A DNA stretch of 44,492 nt, taken from assembly GCA_022826805.1 (NCBI GenBank), contig JAJDUH010000018.1, positions 1-44,492 on the forward strand. Reading direction: 5' to 3'. Numbering within the stretch: the first letter of the stretch is position 1; each line of letters starts with the position of its first letter. The notes beneath the pieces are model-generated. The model made no database searches, was not told the DNA's origin, and saw only the letters and a program-made list of their open reading frames with translations. Source of the stretch: Candidatus Poribacteria bacterium. Its GTDB lineage: Bacteria; Poribacteria; WGA-4E; WGA-3G. Below, in pieces: positions 1 through 7,936 of this stretch. The translations under genes and the position numbers were made by a program.

Positions 1-54
1 TTCTCGTCATCGTCTTCACCTCAAAGTCGTTGTGGATTTTTAGGGTGAAGTATA

Positions 55-88
55 GCATGTATTGCGTGAAAACTCACGCAATACATGC
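55..88. repeat. Perfect 15-bp inverted repeat (hairpin)
   Basis: The left arm at 55-69 (GCATGTATTGCGTGA) is the exact reverse complement of the right arm at 74-88, separated by the 4-base loop AAAC. No run of T follows, so a classical intrinsic terminator is not obvious. It could be a REP or MITE-type palindrome, or a bidirectional terminator for a gene lying to the left. A perfect 15-bp stem with a tetraloop is very unlikely by chance. Confidence 0.8.
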
Positions 89-157
89 CCATATAAAATC
101 ATAACTCTACAAATCAAATCTTAAAACTAAATGACCCTATGACAGCATTTTTTAGGC

Positions 158-186
158 TTTACATAAAATTCGATTTTTAGTAAACT
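158..186 (+). promoter_or_regulatory. Putative sigma70 promoter for the quinoprotein operon
   Basis: TTTACA (158-163) is separated by 17 bases from TAAACT (181-186). This matches the -35 consensus at 5 of 6 positions and the -10 consensus at 4 of 6. It would give a leader of about 115 bases before the ATG at 307. Called from sequence only. Confidence 0.4.
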
Positions 187-306
187 AATAGCTTGAGGTA
201 TCTATTCCTGAAACGATACGAAATGCCTCGCGTTTCCTTATGACACGACTTCTAAAAGGGTAGAAAACTGGGATTGTATCATTTCTAAAACCAAGGAGCA
301 GGGAAT

Positions 307-2037
307 ATGAACAGGTACACTATCTTTAAACCGACAAACCACTGCCTACATGCGAAATGCGTGGGTTTTGTCATCTTTGTGGCGGTCTTAGGACTTGCTG
401 CGATACCGAGCACTATCACAGCCGGTACGGATGTAAATAATTTCCAGCCAGTTACCAATGAGATGCTACTTTCATCACAAGACGACTCTGAAAGCTGGTT
501 AATGTATGGACGTGACTATAGAAGTTGGCGATACAGTGAACTTACACAGGTTAACACAAAAAACGTCAAAAGACTCGTGCCGAAATGGGCGTTTCAGATT
601 GGTACACGATACGATAAATTTGAATGTACGCCGATTGTTGTTAATGGGATAATGATTATTACCACGCCGTATAGCAGCATTTATGCCGTGGATGCCAGGA
701 CGGGTAAGGAATTATGGCGATACAACTATCCGCTCGAAGACGGACTCGCGATTTGCTGCGGTATGGTCAATCGGGGTGCCGCCATTTTAGGGGATAAAAT
801 CTTTTGGACGACCCTTGACGCACATCTCCTGGCACTTGATGTGAAGACCGGGACGGTACTGTGGGATCGAGTCGTTGGCGATTCAACCAACGCTGAATCC
901 TTAACCGTTGCCCCGTTAGTTGTTAAGGACAAAGTGATAGTCGGTATATCAGGGGCAGAATACGGCATTCGGGGTTTCATTGACGCCTATTACGCCGAAA
1001 CGGGTGAACAAGCGTGGCGGTTTTACACTGTTCCCACAAAAGACGAACCCGGTGGCGACACATGGGCAGGGGATTCATGGATGACGGGTGGCGGATCTGC
1101 TTGGGTCACGGGCTCCTACGATCCGGAATTGAACCTCGTCTACTGGGGAACGGGTAATCCTGCACCAGACTGGAACGGGGCTGTCCGCAGAGGTGATAAT
1201 CTCTACACCGACTGCATTGTTGCACTGGATGCCGATACCGGTAAACTCCAGTGGCACTTCCAAGCAACCCCACACGACGTTTGGGATTGGGACGGTGTGA
1301 GCGAACCGGTTCTCATTGATATGGACATTGATGGGAAACCGACTAAGGCATTGATGCAAGCAAATCGCAACGGCTATTTCTATGTGCTCGATAGAACGAA
1401 CGGAAAATTCTTATATGCAAGTCCGTATTGCGAAATGAACTGGTCTGCGGGTCTTGATGAAAATGGCAGACCTACTGTCAAACCGGGTGTGTTTACCACG
1501 GAAGAGGGGACGATTCGCGTTTGTCCGGGTGTTGAAGGTGGAAAGAACTGGCCCCCTTCAGCCTATAACCCTATCACAAATTATCTCTACGTCCCATCCT
1601 TGGAACTCTGCGGTTCCTACCATCAAGGGCGCGTTTTCTACGTGAAAGGTCTGCCCTATCTCGGAAGCGGTATGACGGCAGAAAAGGAAGAGGGCGGCGA
1701 CATGATAATGTGGGGGCATATCAGTGCAATTGATGTCTCTACGGGTGAAATCAAATGGCGGCACAAAACGAACTTCCCGCAATGGGGCGGATGCCTCACC
1801 ACAGCAGGCGGTCTCGTTTTTGCGGGTGATTTAGAGGGAAGATTTATGGCACTCTCGGCAGGAACCGGCGAAGTGCTTTGGGATTTCCAAACCGGATCAG
1901 GCGTTCTCGCCCCGCCGATTACCTATCAACTTGATGGGGTCCAATACGTCGTCATAGCATCAGGTGCTGTGAAATATGCCGAAGTCAACGCCCGCCAAGG
2001 GGGAACCCTCTACGTGTTCGCGCTTTTTGATGAGTAG
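307..2037 (+). CDS. PQQ-dependent alcohol dehydrogenase, lanthanide (XoxF/PedH) type
   Basis: A periplasmic quinoprotein dehydrogenase of 576 residues that would oxidise an alcohol using PQQ and pass electrons to a cytochrome c. A signal peptide covers about residues 18-40. The vicinal cysteine pair C150-C151 and the eight-bladed propeller signatures (LDADTGKLQWHF, GNPAPDWNG) are typical of the methanol/ethanol dehydrogenase family. The expected metal-site residues are E218, N284, catalytic D327 and D329. The extra acid two residues after the catalytic Asp (WDWDG) is the hallmark of lanthanide-dependent XoxF and PedH enzymes; calcium MxaF has Ala there. The 43-residue spacing from N284 to D327 matches XoxF. 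There is no fused haem domain; a MxaJ-like protein and a cytochrome c follow. AAGGAG precedes the ATG. The substrate is unknown, and no pqq biosynthesis genes are in the window. Confidence 0.9.
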   Translation: MNRYTIFKPTNHCLHAKCVGFVIFVAVLGLAAIPSTITAGTDVNNFQPVTNEMLLSSQDDSESWLMYGRDYRSWRYSELTQVNTKNVKRLVPKWAFQIGTRYDKFECTPIVVNGIMIITTPYSSIYAVDARTGKELWRYNYPLEDGLAICCGMVNRGAAILGDKIFWTTLDAHLLALDVKTGTVLWDRVVGDSTNAESLTVAPLVVKDKVIVGISGAEYGIRGFIDAYYAETGEQAWRFYTVPTKDEPGGDTWAGDSWMTGGGSAWVTGSYDPELNLVYWGTGNPAPDWNGAVRRGDNLYTDCIVALDADTGKLQWHFQATPHDVWDWDGVSEPVLIDMDIDGKPTKALMQANRNGYFYVLDRTNGKFLYASPYCEMNWSAGLDENGRPTVKPGVFTTEEGTIRVCPGVEGGKNWPPSAYNPITNYLYVPSLELCGSYHQGRVFYVKGLPYLGSGMTAEKEEGGDMIMWGHISAIDVSTGEIKWRHKTNFPQWGGCLTTAGGLVFAGDLEGRFMALSAGTGEVLWDFQTGSGVLAPPITYQLDGVQYVVIASGAVKYAEVNARQGGTLYVFALFDE

Positions 2038-2047
2038 TCGTCGGTTC

Positions 2048-2065
2048 GCCTGCTGTGCAGGCTTT
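2048..2065 (+). terminator. Short hairpin after the quinoprotein gene
   Basis: GCCTGC (2048-2053) and GCAGGC (2057-2062) pair around the loop TGT and are followed by TTT, 10 bases after the stop codon. It could attenuate transcription between the dehydrogenase and its accessory genes. The U-tract is very short, so function is uncertain. Confidence 0.35.
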
Positions 2066-2077
2066 CAGTCTCAGGCT

Positions 2078-2110
2078 CGTAGGTTGGGTTGAACGTAGTG
2101 AAACCCAACA
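2078..2110 (+). repeat. Dispersed palindromic repeat, copy 1
   Basis: This 33-base element contains GTTGGGTT (2083-2090) and AACCCAAC (2102-2109) as inverted arms. A diverged copy lies at 37294-37327 in the opposite orientation and shares the outer ends TGTTGGGTT and CAACCTACG. The element lies between genes in both places, as expected of a small REP or MITE-like family. Confidence 0.6.
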
Positions 2111-2144
2111 GAATCAGCTACAATATAACCCATAGGAGGCAATC

Positions 2145-3020
2145 GTGAAACACTCTATTCTTTTGTGTGTCGCGCTTCTTACACTGCCTGTTTTGGTAGT
2201 GCTTCATGCGAATGCCGACGATGCTCTGGAAGAGATTCGAGAAAAAGGTCTGCTAACCGTCTGTATGGACATTCGGAATCTGCCCTATTCAAATGCCGAT
2301 CCAGAACTTCCTGGCTTAAATGTTGAGATAGCACATCTACTGGCAGAAGAATTAGGGGTTAAGCTCGAGCTTCACTGGCTTAATACGCTTCGAGACAGCC
2401 TGCTTGCGGATATGTTACGTGGACATTGTGACTGTGTCATCGGAGTCCCTATCGAAGAGCGTGCTATGAGCGAAGCCGTCCAATTAGGTAAACGCGTTGA
2501 CTTTTCAAAACCGTATTACGGCACCGGTTATGTGTTGATAAAGCGGAAGGATTTGCAAAAGTCTCCGAAAACGCTGGAAGACATCAAAGTGGAAACGATT
2601 GGGACAGAAGCAGGATCAATCGCAAGCGATGTGCTTCGACAGACAGGATATAACCGACGTATCTATCCTTCGCAAATTGCTGTTCTGGATGCGCTACAGA
2701 AAGGGGAAATTGCTTACGGATGTATGTGGGCAAACTCTGGTTGGTTGATTGAAAAGGGTTCCCGCATTCAGCGAGCAGCACAGACAGAGACTGCCTATCC
2801 CGAATTAGAAGTTGTTGATGGGTACATCCCTCCACCCCGCCTGCGCTGGAATGTCTCTATCGCTTTTAGCAAAAATACGCCAAGGTTAGACACACAGGCA
2901 CTTCAAGAGGCTGTTAACACAATTATCGAACAGAAATGGAGTGAGGAAAAATTGAAAGGGCTTTCTCAGAAGTACCATTTACCTTATTTTGCTCCGTTTC
3001 AGGAGGATGAAAAGAAATGA
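2145..3020 (+). CDS. MxaJ/XoxJ-like periplasmic binding protein
   Basis: A 291-residue secreted protein of the solute-binding protein family 3 fold, of the kind found beside quinoprotein dehydrogenases. A signal peptide (about residues 1-24, ending ANA) is followed by LTVCMDIRNLPYSN and by LRGHCDCVIGVP, which correspond to the family's L-x-V-C-x-D-x-x-N-x-P-x-S and C-D-x-V-x-G-V-P stretches. In methylotrophs the J protein partners the dehydrogenase rather than an ABC transporter, and no transporter genes are present here. The start is GTG at 2145 with AGGAGG five bases upstream. The 3' end overlaps the next gene by four bases (ATGA), so translation is probably coupled. An amino-acid-binding protein is the alternative, but the context argues for the J role. 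Confidence 0.8.
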   Translation: MKHSILLCVALLTLPVLVVLHANADDALEEIREKGLLTVCMDIRNLPYSNADPELPGLNVEIAHLLAEELGVKLELHWLNTLRDSLLADMLRGHCDCVIGVPIEERAMSEAVQLGKRVDFSKPYYGTGYVLIKRKDLQKSPKTLEDIKVETIGTEAGSIASDVLRQTGYNRRIYPSQIAVLDALQKGEIAYGCMWANSGWLIEKGSRIQRAAQTETAYPELEVVDGYIPPPRLRWNVSIAFSKNTPRLDTQALQEAVNTIIEQKWSEEKLKGLSQKYHLPYFAPFQEDEKK

Positions 3021-3970
3021 TACACGCTACTTGTAACTTTATAGGCGTGCTTTATAAGCGCGCGTCCAAAATGTTTGAGCGTACAACTTCTACCCTATAC
3101 ATAGCGTTGGGCATCCTCCTTTTGTTTTCAGGTGTGAATCTTTTTCTCCATGCGCAAGAGTTCGAGGTGGACATTGCACCAGCAGCACCAAGTGAAGTCA
3201 ATTATGATGAAGATGTTATAGATGGTGCGTTTTATTTTCGCTTGATGTGTTGGAACTGCCACGCTGGACGCACTCGTGGTGGGAACGCACCTGATCTCTT
3301 CAAAGCAGAATGGCTCTATGGATGGACGGATACTGGTATCTATCAAACTATTTTTGACGGTCGTCCTGGAACCGAGATGCAAAAATTTGGTGGCCTACTC
3401 TCCGATGAGGCGATTGAGATGATTGTCGGTTATCTCCGCACAGAACAAGCAAAAGCGGCAGACATTTCCTTGGATGAGATAAAGTCTGACGAGGAATTTA
3501 CTCCCTATATGGGGGGCGATGTCAAAGCCGGAGAGGAAATCTTTTTCTCCGAAGGGTACGCTTGTGGTAAATGCCATGCAGTTCACGGTAGAGGTGCTAC
3601 CGGCACTGGTCACGAGATAGGTCCCGATATGACTGAGGTTGCCAGCACCCACTCCACGCAATTCATTGTGGAGTCCATTCTCAATCCGCGCGCCTATATT
3701 GCGCCTGAATATGAAATGATCACGATCCTCACTATAGACGGCGAAGAAGTCACCGGTAGGAAAAAGTATCTGTATGATCACAGAAATAGAGAGAATACTG
3801 ATGTTATACAAATACTTGACGAATCAGGGAAGCTGTGGACAACTTACTACAAAAAGGATATAAGGGCTACCAGCGTGCCGCAAGCTGGTGTTATGCCTGA
3901 AAACTTTGCAGATATTCTTTCAGTAAAGCAGATGCACGACCTTTTGGCATATCTGCTTACATTGAAATAG
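3017..3970 (+). CDS. Di-haem cytochrome c, probable electron acceptor of the quinoprotein dehydrogenase
   Basis: A 317-residue exported protein with two c-type haem sites, C78-W-N-C81-H82 and C183-G-K-C186-H187. A hydrophobic export segment covers about residues 24-46. The first half resembles a small class I cytochrome c. The second resembles the haem-binding domain common in Planctomycetes and relatives (GPDM, ILNPRAYIAPEYE). Its place as third gene after the dehydrogenase and the J-like protein matches xoxG, so it likely takes electrons from the quinoprotein. The ATG overlaps the preceding stop by four bases and has AGGAGG ten bases upstream. A second in-frame ATG at 3071 would give a shorter signal peptide but lacks a comparable ribosome-binding site. 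Confidence 0.85.
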   Translation: MIHATCNFIGVLYKRASKMFERTTSTLYIALGILLLFSGVNLFLHAQEFEVDIAPAAPSEVNYDEDVIDGAFYFRLMCWNCHAGRTRGGNAPDLFKAEWLYGWTDTGIYQTIFDGRPGTEMQKFGGLLSDEAIEMIVGYLRTEQAKAADISLDEIKSDEEFTPYMGGDVKAGEEIFFSEGYACGKCHAVHGRGATGTGHEIGPDMTEVASTHSTQFIVESILNPRAYIAPEYEMITILTIDGEEVTGRKKYLYDHRNRENTDVIQILDESGKLWTTYYKKDIRATSVPQAGVMPENFADILSVKQMHDLLAYLLTLK

Positions 3971-3973
3971 CAG

Positions 3974-4115
3974 TCAGCCATTAGGGTGTTCGCTACGAAA
4001 GCCGAAGCCATTTTCGGCAGTCGGTAGTCGGTGAAACCACTTTATCGATGGTTTCCGAAGCCATAAAGCCGGCTGCCGATCACCATAAGGCATGAATACC
4101 GTTGATTCTGATTCA
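3974..4115. repeat. Palindromic intergenic repeat region, copy A
   Basis: The gap between the cytochrome and dapB holds inverted segments: GGCAGTCGG / GCTGCCGA and GAAACC / GGTTTC. It also holds GGCATGAATACCGTTGATT at about 4090, nearly the same as GGCATTTATACCGTTGATT at 24255-24273. It appears to be a member of the dispersed repeat family described at 24137 and 28108. No gene is seen in 3971-4219. Confidence 0.5.
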
Positions 4116-4219
4116 AGTCGACCTAACTCTTGAGTTTCAAATGCAACAAAAACATCAAACTTAATCGGAAACTACTGCGTAACGTAGTGGATCAGTGACC
4201 AGGAGCAATAGTTTAAAAA

Positions 4220-5026
4220 ATGATACGTGTAATTATTAATGGGGCATGTGGTCGTATGGGGCGGCTCATTACCCAAGGTGTTACCCAACAAACCGATATG
4301 GAGCTTGTCGGAGCGATTGAATACCCCGAACACCCACAAATCGGGAGTGACGTTGGTGTCGTTGCTGGCATTGGTGAGACTGGCGTTGCCATTACAGGTG
4401 AACTTGCGGACGTGCTTGAAAGCGCGGATGTTGTCATCGAGTTCTCGAGCCCAGAAGCGACCGTGGAACACCTCCAACAGGTTGTCGATGCTGACAAAGC
4501 AATGATAATCGCGACAACTGGATACGATGCTGATGAACTCGCTACTATCGAAGAACTTGCGTCACAGATCCGCTGCGTGATGGCACCAAATATGAGCCTC
4601 GGTGTCAATGTGATGATTCAAGCACTGGAATTAATTGCCAAAGCCCTCGGAGATGATTACAATATTGAAGTAATAGAGGCACATCACAATCACAAAGCGG
4701 ATGCGCCAAGCGGCACTGCGCTTCGTTTAGCGGAGACCGTTGCGACAGCATTGGGACGTGATTTAGCAGAGGTGGGTGTCTACGGTCGTCATGGTATTGT
4801 TGGCGCGAGGTCGGAAAAGGAAATTGGCATCCATGCAGTTCGTGGTGGTGATATTGCCGGTGATCATACGGTGTTGTTTGCAACCGAGGGAGAACAATTA
4901 AGCGTCGTCCATCGAGCACACAGCCCAGAGGCATTTGCCAAAGGTGCGCTTCGCGCGGCGAGGTGGGTCGTTGATGCCCCTAAAGGATTGCACGATGTCA
5001 GCGAAGTCCTTTTTGAAAAACAATAA
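4220..5026 (+). CDS. dapB: 4-hydroxy-tetrahydrodipicolinate reductase, first tandem copy
   Basis: Reduces 4-hydroxy-tetrahydrodipicolinate with NAD(P)H in the cytosol, in the pathway to meso-diaminopimelate and lysine. The 268 residues show the N-terminal dinucleotide site (G-A-C-G-R-M-G, residues 8-14) and the catalytic signature EAHHNHKADAPSGTA, holding the active-site His pair and Lys. Length matches the family. A second copy follows after a 30-base gap and is about 80% identical by my count. This copy has ATTG where DapB usually has GTTG, a position near the nucleotide and substrate, so it may be the diverging duplicate. An AGGAG lies 14 bases before the ATG, rather far, so expression may be modest. 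Confidence 0.93.
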   Translation: MIRVIINGACGRMGRLITQGVTQQTDMELVGAIEYPEHPQIGSDVGVVAGIGETGVAITGELADVLESADVVIEFSSPEATVEHLQQVVDADKAMIIATTGYDADELATIEELASQIRCVMAPNMSLGVNVMIQALELIAKALGDDYNIEVIEAHHNHKADAPSGTALRLAETVATALGRDLAEVGVYGRHGIVGARSEKEIGIHAVRGGDIAGDHTVLFATEGEQLSVVHRAHSPEAFAKGALRAARWVVDAPKGLHDVSEVLFEKQ

Positions 5027-5056
5027 GAACTCGCCATCCGTTCAAGGAAATCCGTG

Positions 5057-5866
5057 ATGATTCGTGTCGCTATCACCGGTATCTGTGGTCGCATGGGTCG
5101 GTGTATTACGCAAGGGATTTCCCAACAAGCCGATATACAACTTGTTGGGGCAATTCAATATCTGGGACACCCACAAATCGGGAGCGATGCTGGCGTTGTG
5201 GCAGGCGTTGATGAGATCGGGGTGCCTGTCACGGGTGAACTTGCGGATGTGCTTGAAAGTACGGACGTTGTTATTGAGTTCTCGAAACCAGAAGCGACTG
5301 TGCAGCACCTGAGGCAGGTTGTTGATGCTGATAAAGCGATGGTCGTTGGAACAACAGGTTTCAGCCCTAATGAATTGGCCACTGTTAATGCGCTTGCGTC
5401 ACAGATTCGCTGTGTGATGGCACCGAACATGAGCCTCGGTGTCAATGTAATGATCCAAGCACTGGAATTAATTGCGAAAGCCCTCGGAGATGATTACGAT
5501 ATTGAGACGATAGAGACCCATCATAATCGCAAGGTAGATGCCCCAAGCGGCACTGCGCTCCGTTTAGCGGAGACAGTTGCCACAGCATTAGGGCGCGACT
5601 TGGCAGAGGTAGAGATCTACGGTCGTCACGGGACTGTTGGACCGAGACCTGAGAAACAAATCGGGACCCATGCGATCCGCGGCGGAGATATTGCGGGTGA
5701 CCACACAGTCTTATTTGCAACCCAAGGTGAACAATTAAGCGTCGTCCATCGTTCCCACAACCGAGAAGCCTTTGCTAAAGGTGCGCTTCGCGCGGCGAGG
5801 TGGGTCGTTGATGCCCCTAAAGGATTGCACGATGTCAGCGAAATCCTTTTTCAAAACCATCGTTAA
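5057..5866 (+). CDS. dapB: 4-hydroxy-tetrahydrodipicolinate reductase, second tandem copy
   Basis: The same reaction as the preceding gene, and the more canonical of the two. It has GICGRMG at the nucleotide site, the intact GTTG motif, and ETHHNRKVDAPSGTA in the catalytic loop. An in-frame GTG lies at 5054, but ATG 5057 gives the same MIRV start as copy 1 and sits eight bases after AAGGA, so I prefer it. Differences from copy 1 cluster in residues 5-35 and 100-115, whereas residues 117-146 are identical, which suggests selection or gene conversion on the core. The end of the gene overlaps the start of the next gene by 35 bases. dapL lies about 3.6 kb downstream. Confidence 0.93.
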   Translation: MIRVAITGICGRMGRCITQGISQQADIQLVGAIQYLGHPQIGSDAGVVAGVDEIGVPVTGELADVLESTDVVIEFSKPEATVQHLRQVVDADKAMVVGTTGFSPNELATVNALASQIRCVMAPNMSLGVNVMIQALELIAKALGDDYDIETIETHHNRKVDAPSGTALRLAETVATALGRDLAEVEIYGRHGTVGPRPEKQIGTHAIRGGDIAGDHTVLFATQGEQLSVVHRSHNREAFAKGALRAARWVVDAPKGLHDVSEILFQNHR

Positions 5867-7904
5867 TTGGAGATTGAAACAAGGATCGCGAGGCTTTTTC
5901 GCGCCTGTTGTGTTGTTCATCAGTATTCTATCTTCTATGGTCGGTTGCGAAGATACCGCGTCCAAGAAACAGATTCAATACGAATGGAAAACTGTCATGG
6001 AGGGTGACTGGAGTTCGCATCTCTACGATGTACATTTTATTTCTGAAAAGGAAGGTTGGGCAGTTGGCAATCCGATAGATGTAGTACCCGGTCAAGATTT
6101 TATGGAGGATGCTGAGAGTCTCATCATCCATACAGACAATGGTGGACAGACATGGCATAAGCAAAGTAGCGGCGTTTTCAATAAACCGCTGCGTAATGTT
6201 TATTTTCGCTCCGCATTAGAGGGATGGTGCATTGGAGAAAGCGGTGTCCTCATCCATACCACCGATGGCGGGCAGACGTGGAACTCTATTGAAACAGGCA
6301 CCGATTATAACCTGCACAATATCTTTATAGGGGAAACTACAGGTTGGATCGTCGGGGATTGGGGGATGTTGCTCAAAACAACTGATGGTGGTAAAACCTT
6401 CATTAAGGTTGACACCAGTGTGTTTGAAAGAAAGTCCTTGAAAGGGATTTACTTTGTAGACGACCAGCTGGGATGGATTATTACCTACAATACGCCAACA
6501 TCAGGAGACTCGCAAGCCCTACAACACCAAAAATCTGGTTACATCTATCGAACAGTAGACAGAGGAGAAACTTGGGAAGAACAGTTTTCGACAGAAGAAG
6601 CACTCTTCAATCTCCACTTCATAGATCAAGAGACTGGCTGGGTTGTGGGCGATCAGCGGAGTGTCTTCGCGACAAACGATAGCGGAGAAACTTGGAAATT
6701 CCTCACACACGGCAGCAATCAACGGCACACAAGCAGTTATGGGCAGCCGGAGTATCTTGGCAATGAGCCGCTACACACCTTTACACTTTACGACATCGAT
6801 TTTACGGATTCCCACAATGGCTGGATTGTTGGCGATTTAGGTGTTATTCTTCACACCTCTTCTGGTGGGAAAGGACAATGGAAACATCAACGTGGAGGAC
6901 CTCGGTTTCATAACAGTGCTGACGCTGTCCTGTTAGGTGTTGACTTCATCTCTAAACAACTCGGTTGGGCAGTTGGTGAGAATGGCACGATTTTACATAC
7001 TCGGAACGGTGGTGTAACTTGGGAATCACAATCGAGTCCGAGCCACCTCCTTGTGGATGTCTGTGCTGTCTCTTCAAAAGAGGGATATGTTGTCGGTGAT
7101 CGGGGTGCGATCCTACGAACTGAAGATGGTGGAGCTGTATGGGATGCCCAAGACAGCCGTACGACTGAATGTTTCGGTGCGACGCACTTTGTGTCTCCAC
7201 AAAAAGGGTGGGCAGTTGCGGAAGCCGGTGTGGTCTTGCATACCACAAACGGTGGAAGTGTGTGGCAACGTCAAACCTCTGGGACAGAACATGAACTCCT
7301 CGCTGTTTTCTTCTTCGATGAAAATGTGGGATGGTGCGTCGGGAGCGCAGGCGAAATCATTCATACAGAGAATGGTGGAAAAACATGGCAACGCCAAGAG
7401 AGTGGAACGACTTGGAATCTCTTTGACGTTCACTTCACTTCAAAACAGCGTGGATGGGCAGTTGGTATGAGTGGGACAATCCTTTCTACACTCGATGGCG
7501 GTGCCCATTGGAACCTTGCTTCTATCAGCAAGAGCCATTCATTTTTTTTCTTAGATGCTGTCACCTTCGTCACAGCAGACAGAGGATGGATCGTCGGACT
7601 GGACTTACGTAGTTTGGGCATGGATGGGGTGATTCTCCATACAGAGAATGGCGGAAAAACATGGCAGCGCCAAGAGAGTCATACCCCTAACTTCCTTGAC
7701 GATGTATTTTTTATTTCTGAAACAAAAGGTTGGATCGTCGGAAAAGAAGGACTTGTGCTACACACTAAGGACGGCGGGCAGAATTGGCGACCTCAACGCA
7801 CAGATACCCGAACAGATTTGAAGGCTATTTATGTGAGTAATTCAGACAGTGGATGGGTAGTTGGTCAAAACGGAACAATTCTCAGATATGAAGCCGTTCC
7901 GTAA
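5832..7904 (+). CDS. Lipoprotein with 14 BNR/Ycf48-like propeller repeats
   Basis: A 690-residue protein predicted to sit on the cell envelope. The N-terminus has a basic stretch, a hydrophobic segment and a lipobox-like Met-Val-Gly-Cys with the Cys at residue 39. The rest is a run of repeats of the form G-W-x-V-G-x-x-G-x-I-L-x-T-x-D-G-G-x-T-W; I count fourteen, which would make two seven-bladed propellers. Such repeats occur in Ycf48/HCF136 and in sialidase-like proteins; here they probably form a binding scaffold, since no catalytic residues are visible. I chose ATG 5832 because AAGGA lies seven bases upstream and the signal follows directly. A further in-frame ATG at 5772 would add 20 residues deep inside dapB. 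Function unknown. Confidence 0.85.
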   Translation: MSAKSFFKTIVNWRLKQGSRGFFAPVVLFISILSSMVGCEDTASKKQIQYEWKTVMEGDWSSHLYDVHFISEKEGWAVGNPIDVVPGQDFMEDAESLIIHTDNGGQTWHKQSSGVFNKPLRNVYFRSALEGWCIGESGVLIHTTDGGQTWNSIETGTDYNLHNIFIGETTGWIVGDWGMLLKTTDGGKTFIKVDTSVFERKSLKGIYFVDDQLGWIITYNTPTSGDSQALQHQKSGYIYRTVDRGETWEEQFSTEEALFNLHFIDQETGWVVGDQRSVFATNDSGETWKFLTHGSNQRHTSSYGQPEYLGNEPLHTFTLYDIDFTDSHNGWIVGDLGVILHTSSGGKGQWKHQRGGPRFHNSADAVLLGVDFISKQLGWAVGENGTILHTRNGGVTWESQSSPSHLLVDVCAVSSKEGYVVGDRGAILRTEDGGAVWDAQDSRTTECFGATHFVSPQKGWAVAEAGVVLHTTNGGSVWQRQTSGTEHELLAVFFFDENVGWCVGSAGEIIHTENGGKTWQRQESGTTWNLFDVHFTSKQRGWAVGMSGTILSTLDGGAHWNLASISKSHSFFFLDAVTFVTADRGWIVGLDLRSLGMDGVILHTENGGKTWQRQESHTPNFLDDVFFISETKGWIVGKEGLVLHTKDGGQNWRPQRTDTRTDLKAIYVSNSDSGWVVGQNGTILRYEAVP

Positions 7905-7936
7905 ATGTCAAGAAGCACATTATAAGGAAAAACAAC

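Larger units (their letters stand above)
1..306. other. Non-coding left edge upstream of the quinoprotein gene
   Basis: I see no supported gene in these 306 bases. The stretch holds a perfect 15-bp palindrome (55-88), a plausible sigma70-type promoter (158-186), and an AAGGAG ribosome-binding site just before the ATG at 307. The region is AT-rich compared with the flanking gene. Confidence 0.6.

Noticed and set aside
1..58. A minus-strand frame of 19 codons running off the left edge (starts MLYFTLKIHN).
   Set aside because: It starts inside the palindrome, has no ribosome-binding site, and is too short to judge.
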